This document shows positions 43,066-53,700 of a stretch of 64,000 nt of DNA, one piece after another. The position numbers and the translations under genes were made by a program. The notes beneath the pieces were generated by a model. It made no database searches and was not told the origin of the DNA. It saw only the letters and a program-made list of their open reading frames with translations. Positions within the stretch are counted from its first letter, which is position 1. Every line of letters begins with the position of its first letter. The stretch is from Lutjanus erythropterus (Eukaryota > Chordata > Actinopteri > Lutjaniformes > Lutjanidae): the NCBI GenBank assembly GCA_020091685.1, contig CM034603.1:39458701-39522700 (forward strand). The letters are read 5' to 3'.

Positions 43066-45279
43066 AGACTGAAGAGAACAATTTCTGGTTAAACAAAAAG
43101 GATCTTAGACTTTAAAAAAAGCTCCACCTCTGCAGGGATCCTTTCCATAATGTTGTCAGACACTTAAAGTAACAATCTGAACCTGTCAGTGACAAAAACA
43201 AGCACTTATATGCAAACAAACAGGGGGCAGGTTTAAACATACCAGAATTAGTTTTTAAGCCTTTCCTGTGGTGGAGACAGTTTGTTAAGTCTGTCCTGAT
43301 TTAGGGCGACAGCACATCAGAGCGTCCTCCATGAACATCCACACCAGCCTGAACCTCTGGCTGAAGAGATTTATTTGGATAAACATGTGAGACCAAAAAG
43401 GAACCAACATCACGATCCTCTGGTCCCGCCACTAGTGACGCTAAAGCAAGTGCAGCTGGGTCTGCTTGATTTGTCCTGACGTGAATGCAGCTTTCACCAG
43501 TTTCAAACAGCACAGATCTGTCAGCTGCCGACTGTTAAAGAGTGTTGGCGGCTCGACAGTCGGACAGATCATCACTTCAGACCCTTTTCCACCACAAGAA
43601 CCTTTTCCCAGGAACTTTTACACTGGAGGAACCCGGTTCTGGGTAAATTCCTCGGCCACAGTTCCTACCTCAGAAAAAAGTTCTTGTGGCTGAGGTCAAA
43701 CTGATCAGTTGACTGTGAACTGCTGGAGTTTCACAGGACTGAACATCACCGATTGGTCAAAGGCTGCATTTGTGCAGAAAGAACTTTCCTCAGAGACGAG
43801 GAACCCTTTAACTCACTGCGTTTCCAAAAGTTTCAAATACATTATTTTACCCAGAGACGTTTATACAAAGACACGGCATCGATCACTTTGTCCCTTTGCT
43901 GCCATTCTTGAGAAAATCATGTCATACCAAAAAAAAGTATGACATGAAAAATAAGAAAAATGTGTATTTTGATCAGCATTAAAAAATAAAATGGCTTCTC
44001 ACTACGACGGCGCTGTGAAATGAAAACAAACTGAACATTTTGAAACATTTTTCTGACTACATTTAATTAAAAAAAAATCAAGAATGATTAGCAGGTCGAC
44101 CTGTTTCAACATTTAATAACAAGTTTGATCTTTTAAAATATATTTTCCTGCATAATTGAAGAGTAAAAATCAAAAGTCCCTCAAAATACAGTTTTGTCCT
44201 AATTCTCGAGAACATGTGATATTAAAAACATTTCAACATTTGCTTATTCAGTCATTTACATTTAATGTTCCAGAAAAATCCTAGATTTTAAAGCAAGTTT
44301 TCATGTAATCTTTTCAGTTTCTTCAGCATAAAGTTCTAACAGATAAAACTGATGACTGCAGAGTCGTGAAAGTCCACTGAAGTTTTTCCGTGTTCTTATA
44401 AACGCGCGAACGTCATAAATTTCAGCTCGTCTGCAGTGAACTCAGACTTTTTGCAGCGGTCAAATGTTGCACAGAACAAAAAGAAAAAATATGAACGTGT
44501 CCGAACAAACAGCAGAATCATTTCAGCCTTCAAATGAGCAAAATCACAGACTTTTTAAATGTTGGAAATGTTCTCTTGTTCTTTTTATTTTAATGCTTTA
44601 GCTCAAAATAAAAGAAGCAAAGTCTCTTTGGGTCTGAGAGCATCATGTGACCTGCATGTCAGTCTGTGTCACTTCCCGAAAATCCCATAAACAAGTTCCT
44701 GGTTGCTTGTCGCACGTTTCCTGTGGTTTCTGGATTCTTTGGGTGGAAAAGGGTGGAAACAGTCGGTATCATCCAGTTTGTTTGTGGAAACTGAAACAGT
44801 TCGTTCTGCCTTCAGAAGACGAGCTGCTGAAATCATCTGGTAAAATTCTGTTTTGTGATCAGCTCAGTTTGGGCTCCTTCATCCATGGGAAGCATCGTCT
44901 CCGACACGGAGGACGAGACGATCCCAAACATTTCTGCACCTTTCTAGAATGATCTTAATCTAAAAAACACCTCACGGTATGATTTGAGAGACAGTAGGAC
45001 TGATATGTGATTTATTGTTTTTTGCTGTGATGTGAGTAGCGCTGTAATAAACTGGCTACTGAGAGCAGTTCAGGATGAGCTGAGAGGAGGAGAACCACTG
45101 TGATGATGAAGATGCGGTACTGATGTGAGGGAAACCTCAGACTGATCTGATCAGTGGACTGATGACTGGAAATCTTTACAAGCTTCTTTTTTTGTTTTTA
45201 ATTTTTGCCTTGTACGTTAACGCTGCCGTGTCAGAGACTGAATGGCATTAATTGTTTTTAATTATGTTTGTGTTGGCCA

Positions 45280-45285
45280 AATAAA
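45280..45285 (+). terminator. Canonical poly(A) signal, candidate end of cyri
   Basis: AATAAA in ggccaaataaagtttttac, followed by a T-rich stretch. It is the strongest plus-strand poly(A) context downstream of the cyri stop. Confidence 0.5.
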
Positions 45286-45399
45286 GTTTTTACATTTTTA
45301 AAATCTGATTCTCACATTTTTAATCAGCTGAAATGTACAGAAGCCTATTTCTGCCACTGTGATGAAAGAAAATCCTGTAATTCATTTTAATTACAAACA

Positions 45400-45620
45400 T
45401 TTTCATAATGAGTTGGGATCTAAATATTTAGTCAGTGTGTCAAAATAATGAGTTAGTATCTCAAAAATAATATTTAGGATTTAAAAAACAATTAATTTGT
45501 ATCTCAAAATATGTATTATTATATCAAAATAATCATTTAGTATCTCAAAATAATGAATTATTATCTAAAAATAATTCATTAGTATCTCAAAATAACAACT
45601 TAGTATCTCCGTCTTATTTT
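45400..45620. repeat. Degenerate tandem repeat, unit near TTAGTATCTCAAAATAATGA
   Basis: About ten diverged units of 20-23 bases containing agtatctcaaaataat. Confidence 0.7.
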
Positions 45621-45839
45621 TTCTCATTATGTTGAGACAGTCATGTTCTTTTTTCCATCAGCCTGGCAGAAACAGGTGCACATAAAAAAGAAATACTGAG
45701 GTTTTCTGTCCATATTCAATGATAAATTGATCATCTCACTGTTTTAATAATGTCAGAAACATCTGTGTGAAGATTTGGTGTTTTTAAACTGGTAATCATG
45801 ATAAAATAATTCAGACTCTCAGCTGCTTCTCACAGACAT

Positions 45840-47419
45840 CATGAGTCATTATGAGTCTGGTTTTAAGTTTTACCCACAAGACAACAGAGTTCCTGTGTGG
45901 ATTTCAAACGTCCTCCTGCACCAGGTTCCTGCGGAGCATCACAAGGATCCATTTTAGACCCGATTTCATTCTAATTCTCTCCTTCTGACTGTTAGTCCAG
46001 ATGTCTCCTGGATCAGATGTGATGTTTTGTGGATGCTGCAGAACTTGTTCAGATGTGGTCACAGATTCTCTGTGGCTGCAGACTGTGAATATTAACAGAA
46101 GAAAAAAAATTCTGCTTCTGTTTCACAAACTGAAACAAACTAACATGCTTTTCTTCTTTGTATGTAAATACAGAGTCAGTAATAATTACATTTATCATTA
46201 AATACACATTTTAAGTAAATTTCTGATATATAAATAATGTAAATCTTCTTTAATTGTGTAAAACAATGTACATTTTTCTATTTTTTCTTCACTGTGGTAG
46301 TAAAGAAACTGTGTACAAAAAGTGCAGGACAAAACTGAATGTTTCATTAACATATTATTTCATTCAGTTTGACTCTTTTGAATTCCCTCTTCATAAACAG
46401 AAACAATGAAAAAACAATATTTAGCCTTAAAATCCCCTTTATTTTGTTATTTAAATGTTTTCCAAATCCTAATTCCTAAAAAAGTTGGAACTGGGAATAG
46501 ATGGAGAGACTCGCGTCAGCTGATCCACCTACTGACACTCAGAGAGTGAAACTTGAATCTGAATCAAACTGTTTTCAAAAACACTCAGCAACAACTGCTG
46601 TCTCCTCTGTTTGAGATCAGACATCAGAGGACTCAGAGACACTCGATGTCCTTTTTAACTGTATTTTAGATCTCAAGTCTTGGATGGCAGAATTCTACAG
46701 ATCAACCAGGACAAACCCAGCTCTTAATTATTGGTCCTGAAGCTCAGAGAGAAAGTCAATGCAAAAGAAGTGACATTAAAACCCTGTCAACAAGTGAAAA
46801 GCTCAGAGTTATCTTTGATTCACATCTTAGTTTTGAGCCACATATTAGAAACATAATTCAAACATCATTTTATCAAGTGAAGAACATCAGCAGAGTGAGA
46901 CTGTTTCTCTCTCAACACAACACAGAGTCACTAATGCTTTTATTACCTGCAGAACTGACCACTGAATGATCCACTTTCTGCTCTTTCTAAGAAAAAACAT
47001 CTTCATTACAATTATTACAAAACTCAGCTGCACGTGTTCTGATGAGGAACAGAGAGAGAACACACATTACACCAATTTTAAAGGCTCTGCAGTGGCTTCC
47101 TGTTTGCTTCAGAACTCATTTTATTGATTTATAAAACTAAACAGTGATTTGACTTTATTCTATGAACCCTGTAGAACCCTGTAGAACCCTGTAGAACCCC
47201 CAGAGTCAGAACAAAAACCCGCAGTGAGGCGTCCTTTCATCACTCTGGTCCACGTCTGTGGAACAGCCTGAAGACCTGAGGGCCTCAGAGAGAGTCGATA
47301 TTTTTAAAAGACCAACGTCTTTAGTTTGGATTTTAATTGAAATTTACGTCTTTATTCATTTTATATTTATTTATACGTCTTAATCTGCTGTTCTTGTATG
47401 AAAGGTGCTTTATAAAATC

Positions 47420-47466
<47 letters not shown>
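45840..47466 (+). pseudogene. L2/CR1-type LINE relic with (ATTG)n 3' tail
   Basis: Plus-strand fragments of a reverse transcriptase in order: CGASQGSILDPISF (45930-45971; consensus GVPQGSxLGPxLF), then after a damaged stretch LKSWMAE near 46670, VIFDSHLSFEPHIRNIIQTS and KNISRVRLFLSQHNTESL (46810-46940), and a block matching the ...ARVL-R-R...HITPILKALQWLPV segment (47030-47105). Frames change and stops intervene. It ends with gaaaggtgctttataaaatc and eleven GATT repeats, a typical L2-like 3' end. Confidence 0.8.
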
Positions 47467-47467
<1 letters not shown>

Positions 47468-48474
47468 AATATAAAATGGTGTTACAGCTGTATTTTAATG
47501 AAATCTTGGTGATGACTGTTGTTCTTTCTCTGACTGAAGACTCAGATTCTGGGTGGTTAAATGTTTTTCGTAGCTCGATAGATTAAAGGGCAGATTGCTG
47601 TGTTTTTCTTCAGACTGTCTAACCTGCTGTCACGTCCTCGTGTCTTGAGTTCCTCACCTGTAGATCTTCTGATGGATCCCTCCTGTACGTTCTGCAGCAG
47701 ATTGTTCTGTTTCTGTGGAACAGCTGACGTCACCATCGTTTCTCCTCCTGCTGGTATTTTTAAATCCTTCTTAAGACTCATCGTCGTTTCACTTCTGTTT
47801 TTCAGTCAACTCAAAGGTTCTTCTGTTTTTATTCTGTCTGGAATGTGTTTCTGCTGATTTGGTGCATTTATTCATACACATCTTTTATTATCTGAGTATA
47901 TTTTTAACTCATTTGTTTTTTTAAAGCAGATTTATTTATAAATGTCTTGGGATTTCACTGGGAAATATGACACACCAGAACTTAAGTGCTCGACTCGCTG
48001 TGACACAATAACAGACTGTATTTCACGGTTCATTGTTGCTCTGATCTTATCTGAGGTTACAGTCAGCTGCTGCACCCCACCCAAAGCTGACTTCCTTAAT
48101 CAAGGCCGGGGGTTCCCGGTCTTTTTTGCAACATGGACCATTTTTATACAGACGATTATACTGCGGGTCAGGAGGAGCCAGTATGTTCACTTCAACATGG
48201 CAGCCTCAGTGGAAGAGGAGCTGCTCCCTCTGTGGATATAAAGAGCTCGTTCTGAAGTCATGAGAAAACAACAGTTCTTATTTTTAGCTGATTATACACT
48301 AATGAAAACACACTGATGAATATTATAATCAATATCTGACAATAAATCCCCCTAAATCTGTCTGGAACAGCGCAGGAGAAAATTTTGTTTCTCACAATCA
48401 TCTTTTCTTTGTCTGATGAGAAATAAATGAGATTCTTATTCTGAGCTCACTGACATCTCATCTGTTTCTACCAA

Positions 48475-48645
48475 AGAAAGAAAAGGAACAAAATAAAAGA
48501 AAAGCAGGAGATCTTTGCTTTGCTGAGCTCCGTTTGGAACAACAACACTTCAGTTTGACCACAGAGCCAAATTTAAGATCTCATTAAAGACATTTAAGAG
48601 TTTCATTTTAGATCTGTCTGTTACTTCAAGAGAGGCGTCCTTTCA
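48475..48645 (+). repeat. Dispersed repeat, copy 1 (gcaggagatctttgc)
   Basis: aaaagaaaagcaggagatct, gagcaacaacac-like and gagccaaatttaagat recur at 49700-49875 in the same order. Confidence 0.6.
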
Positions 48646-48663
48646 TCACTCTGGTCCAATAAA

Positions 48664-48956
48664 CAGTTACTGTGCAGCGTCTGCATGTTCTCCCCATGTC
48701 TGCGTGGGTTCTCTCGGGGTTCTCCGGCTTCCTCCCACAGTCCAAAGACATGCATGCAGGTTAATTGGTGACTCTAAATTGCCTGTAGGTGTGAATGTGA
48801 GTGTGAGTGGTTGTCTGTCTCTATGTGTCAGTCCTGTGATGAACTGGCGACTTGTCCAGGGTGAACCCCGCCTCTCGCCCAGTGTCAGCTGGGACTCCAC
48901 CCCCCCGCAACCCTTCGGGAATGAGTGGTTACAGAAAATGGATGGATGGATGTTTA
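48664..48956 (+). mobile_element. RTE-type LINE 3' end (or SINE derived from it)
   Basis: Well-preserved 290-bp unit: ctgcatgttctccccatgtc, ccaaagacatgcatgcaggt, tctaaattgcctgtaggtgt, cctctcgcccagtgtcagct and the tail (ATGG)4. This is a very common teleost retroposon 3' region. Target-site copy ends are not resolved. A shorter fragment is at 20772-20865. Confidence 0.7.
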
Positions 48957-49039
48957 AGACATTAAGACAACAAAGGTTCTTTTATTACCAAATTATGTGT
49001 AAAATTAGGTTAACAGATTAAATAAAAACAAGTTAACTT

Positions 49040-49620
49040 AACCTACTAAATTAAACAACACACACACAAAAGACAACAAGTGTCCATGCTAACCAGGGAG
49101 GCTAACAAGAACACAAGCACAGAACACAACGAGTGCCTTTTGCTAGCTGGCAGGACTAGCAAAGCACATGAGGGCGCCCAAACAAGTGCCCTCGCCAACC
49201 ATGGAGGTAAACAAGGCACATGAAACACAAAGACAAGTGACTTCACTAGCTGAGCGCGCTAGCAACGCACTTCTAAATCACCACGAACAGTATGACCCGC
49301 TGCTGCAGGATTAGACTGCAGACGTGCAGACTGTAGTCTGCTGAATGGCCCCCTGGCCCTGATCGGCTGCACTCTGCAGGTTTTTAAGCACAAGGTCCTG
49401 ATTGCAGAGCAGCTGCACCTGATGCCAATCACTGCAACCTGCAAGGGGGGAGGGGCAGAACCTGGGCAGAACCTGGGCACAGGAGAGCACAGCACCACAC
49501 AGACACTGTGGCACGTAACACCAGACAAAGACGAGATCTTATTTCAAACTTTTCCTTTTCTCTGGGAGGGCAAGAATTTCATGACAGCCACAATAACCCC
49601 TTTAGTTTGACTTTTATGAC
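49040..49620. other. Unidentified repeat-like sequence, locally GC-rich
   Basis: Internal repetition (ctaaccagggaggctaacaa, gctagctggcaggactagca, actagctgagcgcgctagca; cagaacctgggcagaacctg). Looks like retroelement-derived or LTR-like DNA, but no paired LTR or coding frame is found. Confidence 0.35.
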
Positions 49621-49684
49621 CCTCAAAAAATAATAAAAAACCACGCCTGAGGCAGACCTCTGAGGACCTCTCAGAGATAGAGGA

Positions 49685-49900
49685 GTACAGGAACAAGAAC
49701 AAGAAAAGAAAAGCAGGAGATCTTTTGCTGAGCTTAGAGGTGTCTCAGAGATTTCTGCTTGATGACCATATGGAGCAACAACACTTTAATTTGACCACTG
49801 AGCCAAATTTAAGATTTTATTTAAATAGATCTTATTTAAGGGTTTTTCTTTTAGATTTCACTGTTATCTCAAGAACTGATTATTAAAGACATGTTTAAGA
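49685..49900 (+). repeat. Dispersed repeat, copy 2 (gcaggagatcttttgc)
   Basis: Direct-orientation relative of 48475-48645, 1.2 kb away, with an extra segment gaggtgtctcagagatttct inside. Confidence 0.6.
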
Positions 49901-50063
49901 TCAGTGCAGTGAGACAAAAGAGCAAACATTTTAAAATCTTGGGTTTAAATTAGTGTCAGGCTGAGAGGAGATGATTTCTCAGGAGCCAAATTTAAGTATG
50001 AGAAAGTGGTCAGAATCTCATATTGAACTTAAAGTTCATATTTAAACTGAGGTTTATACCCCT

Positions 50064-50090
50064 AAAAAAAAAAAAAAAAAAAAAAAAAAA
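50064..50090. repeat. A27 homopolymer
   Basis: 27 consecutive A after acccct; could mark a retroposed 3' end on the plus strand. Confidence 0.9.
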
Positions 50091-50127
50091 CTCAACTGAA
50101 TCCTCAGGCAGCCCTCTGAGGGTGTGA

Positions 50128-50130
<3 letters not shown>

Positions 50131-50163
<33 letters not shown>

Positions 50164-50208
50164 AGTCAGCCTGAGGTCAAAGATAACAGATGTAGAACTT
50201 TCCATTTT

Positions 50209-50264
<56 letters not shown>
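50131..50264. repeat. (AC)n and (CT)n microsatellites
   Basis: (AC)15 at 50131-50161 and (CT)26 at 50212-50264, separated by 50 bases. Confidence 0.95.
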
Positions 50265-50268
<4 letters not shown>

Positions 50269-50481
50269 TTCTCACACACACACGCACACACACACACATG
50301 GAATGTGCAGCTTCCTGTCAGATGTTTTTCCCGGGAATTGCTCACTTACAAAGAATCTGAACTCTGTGTGTTATTTGATAGGGTTACATTTTCACTCACT
50401 GGTTTCTTTGGTGACATCGTGGGACATGATGAGAGCAGGAACCACAGATTCACGAGAGACCAACACACCAAGGGACCAGAG

Positions 50482-50858
50482 TTAAAGGGATAGTTCACCC
50501 AGAATTGAAAATCCAGTCATCATCTCCTCACCCTTCCTGCTGATTTAAAGGTCAGGTTTAGTTTTTCAGCTGGAGTTTCACAGAAAAACTGCAGAATCTC
50601 CCACACAACTGAAATGAATGGTGACCAGTTTTCAAATGTGAAAAAACAACCAAAGAGAATCACATAAAACACCTCCATACTGCTCATCTGGTGTAATCCA
50701 AGTCTCCCAAAGTCCCAACAGACGAGCAGTATGGAGGCATTTTATGTTTTTATTCTGTTGTTTATTCTAAAAAAAAAAACTGAACCGACCTTTAAATCAG
50801 CATGAAGGTTGAGTAAATAATGACTGAAGCTTCATTTTTGGGTAAACTATCCCTTTAA
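50482..50858. mobile_element. TTAA-flanked foldback MITE, 377 bp
   Basis: Left end TTAAAGGGATAGTTCACCCA; right end reverse-complemented TTAAAGGGATAGTTTACCCA. TTAA is present at both edges, as for piggyBac- or Kolobok-type insertion. Inverted homology extends inward: cctccatactgctc at 50671 pairs with gagcagtatggagg at 50723, so most of the element folds on itself. Solo ends of the family occur near 21011, 33196 and 33750. Confidence 0.88.
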
Positions 50859-51589
50859 TATTTGTACACCAGAAATGTAATGTGACCAAACATTTATGCT
50901 CACACTGAAATTAAGCATGAAACTCCTCGTCAGTTCACCCTTTGACCATTCTGATAAAGTTTATTCAAACAAGATATTGATTTAAAAAAGAGAGACAAAG
51001 GCAGAAAACTGAAAGTGAGGAGAAAAAAACAAAAATAACACTGATAATATTTTTTAAAAACAATCACTGCAGGTCCTTTGAAGGCAGCCACTCTGGGAAA
51101 CTGTAGCACAAACTGCAGACAGCAGACCAAAAAGTTTTTTATTTTATCATTCAGCTGATTAATCCGACATCATGTCAAACAACAACCGATCAGTTCTAAA
51201 ATTAATCCTCGCGGTGTCTGTTTGTCTTCTCGTGTTTAGAGGTTCTGAAGGTGGAACGGTGGCTGCAGCGTATCTGATCTGATTTCTACAGTTTTTCCAG
51301 CCTCCTTTGTCCTTTTCTGCTGCGCTGACTCATCACAGACGGTAAAAACATCTGAACACCACTGAATAAAAGTAACTTTACTCTTCCTCATGTCTGCAGG
51401 TGACTCAGGGCTCAGGAACGTCCTCCTGCTGACACCAGAACTCTTCGTCATCAGGGAAACACCATGTAGAACAGTCTGGTTATATTCTACGTTCTGCTCC
51501 AAATCTCCTTATCATCACATCAAACTGAGCACTGGGCTCCTGAGGCCCCCAAACTACCAAGGGCCCCATGAAACACTTCACAGGAGAAC

Positions 51590-51930
51590 CCCCAGGTATG
51601 TTCTAGATAAAACCCCTGGAGTATAAAAGTGTTGTAGGCAGAACCCCCTGGCTGAGTTCTACATAAAATAAAACTTTTTTATATTCCAAGGGTTTTATGG
51701 TTCTACTTAGACCTTTTTTTTTTTAGATTGGAATGATTTTATCTAGAACACACTGAGGGGATTCAGTAGAACTATTTTATGATCCAAGGGGTTTGTCTAG
51801 AACATGCTCAGGGGGTTTAACTGAGAACCCTTTTTTTGGATGAAAAGGGTTCTAGTTAGTCTTAGAAAGAACTCTTGACAAACCCTGTCCTCAAAAAAGG
51901 GTTCTTTAGAAGCAAATGGTTCTGGGTAGA
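51590..51930. repeat. GGTTCT/AGAACC array downstream of cyri, copy 1
   Basis: Units such as gttctagataaaacccctgg and ggttttatggttctacttag; orientation changes inside the array. Confidence 0.65.
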
Positions 51931-52366
51931 ACCTCAGAGCCCTCAGTGTTCACTTCAGTGTTAAGTGTCCCTGTGCAGATGATGCAGAGGTCAAGTGTCA
52001 ATGACAGAGAGACATTTGCTGTCCAGACGAGTTTTTTGTTTGTTGCAAAGTTTTATTTTGGAGTCTGATTAATTTGAACAGAACTGACAGTAAAACTCTG
52101 AAAACAGCAAAATGTGAGAGTCACACACGTGTCCCAGTGTCTCTCTGCAGACTTTCTGATTCAGAATTAGATCCAATAAAAAAGAAAAACTTGATTCTGT
52201 CCAGTTTTTGTCACACAGTAATGAACACTGCAGCCTGCAGGAGGCGCCAGCAGAGGCTGATCATCCTGTCTGCAGAGACGCAGGAGGAAACTGTTTTTAT
52301 CTTATCATGACGTTAGAAAGGAATCTTTACAATACGTTTATGGAGATTAGACTGCACACTGCTGTG

Positions 52367-52368
<2 letters not shown>

Positions 52369-52434
<66 letters not shown>
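52369..52434. repeat. (GT)33 microsatellite
   Basis: Long pure GT array flanked by near-duplicate sequence (agactgcacactgctgtgaag before, agactccctgtgaag after). Confidence 0.95.
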
Positions 52435-52436
<2 letters not shown>

Positions 52437-52639
52437 TTCTAGGAATTAGACTCCCTGTGAAGTGTGTGTGTTCAGGTGTGTCTCACCTGAGATCAAAGGG
52501 ACAGGAAGCTGGGGGCGGGACTTTATTTGTTTTTATCAGACGTCTGCTGTAACGGTGCAACAACATCAGAACTGATAAATCCGACTGCAGTGAAGTACTC
52601 ACGTCCTGTACTCGAGTAAAAGTACTGAAATACCACTTT

Positions 52640-52970
52640 TTTTATATTGCAAGAGTTTTATCAAGAACCCATTAACAAGATTCTACTAAGAACCTTTTTT
52701 ATATCCAGTGGTTTTATGTAGAACCCATTCAGAGGTTCTACTGAGAACCTTTTTATATTACAAGAGTTTTATCCAGAACTCACCCAAAAGTTCTACTGAG
52801 AACCTTTTTGTATTCCGAAGGTTATATCGAGAACACACTCAGGTGGTTCGAGAACTTTTTTATAATCCAAGGACTTTATCTAGAACCCACCAAGAAGGTT
52901 CTACTGAGAACCTCTTTATAATCCAAGGGTTTTGTCTAGGACATGCTCAGAGGGTTCTACTGAGAACCCC
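52640..52970. repeat. GGTTCT/AGAACC array, copy 2 (regular units)
   Basis: Seven to eight fairly regular units of about 45 bases: ctactgagaacctttttata, then ccaaggactttatctagaac. The most regular of the four arrays. Confidence 0.75.
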
Positions 52971-53252
52971 CTGAACATGGATTATTATTGTGACATATTT
53001 TTGGGGGGATTACAGTGGTTTATGATAACATATTGATCCTGATCATTTGAATATTTCATCATGAAACGTAACAGAACATAAAGATGATGTGTTTCTTTGT
53101 GTGATCAGTGTACGGTGGCCTGCAGGGACAAACACACACAGTCATGTTGGGATGAGAGTAACTTTCCACTGCTGTCGAGATAAAAGATGTTTCACTGTTC
53201 CGACTCCAATCAGGTCAAATATTCACCTTCACCTGCGGCAGTTAAAAATCAA

Positions 53253-53287
<35 letters not shown>

Positions 53288-53393
53288 TAATAAAACACAC
53301 ACACAGATAATAAAACACACACACACACACACACACACACAGATAATAAAACACACACACACACACACACACAGATAATAAAACACACACACA
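53253..53393. repeat. Compound (AC)n / AGATAATAAA satellite
   Basis: AGATAATAAA occurs four times (53285, 53305, 53341, 53373), each between AC runs of varying length. Confidence 0.93.
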
Positions 53394-53524
53394 GGTGGAT
53401 CAGCTCTCACCAGCTTCCTGTCGTCTGCCTCAGCCTCTTTTTTATAAACTAGAACACGATTGTGTCTCATTCTCTTTATTGAATTATTGATCTGATCTTT
53501 CTGCTCAGGTTTGTCAGCAGAAAT

Positions 53525-53700
53525 ACTCAGATCCTTCACTAAAGTAAAAGTAGTAATATCACTGTGTAAAAATACTCTGTAGTAAGAAAAAAGTAAAGTC
53601 CTGTATTCAAATATTTATTGTTTAATAACCATTTCTAATTAGTTACTGATACATTAATGTGTTGATGGCTGAACAGTCAGTGTACATTAAAGTCCCAGGA
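53525..53700 (-). repeat. Teleost AAGTAAAAGTAGTAAT repeat fragment
   Basis: aaatactcagatccttcact, aaagtaaaagtagtaatatc and agtaaagtcctgtattcaa; same broad family as 30470, opposite strand. Confidence 0.55.

Larger units (their letters stand above)
41614..45300 (+). other. Proposed long 3'UTR of cyri
   Basis: After the TAA there is no convincing gene on either strand until a canonical AATAAA at 45280 followed by a T-rich stretch. The interval includes foldback elements at 42066-43065 and otherwise unremarkable AT-rich sequence. Long 3'UTRs are usual for CYRI genes, but an earlier poly(A) site cannot be excluded. Confidence 0.45.

Noticed and set aside
43570..43830. Palindromic ttccaccacaagaaccttttc region as a transposon
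   Set aside because: Resembles teleost MITE sequence, but ends and a duplication could not be defined.
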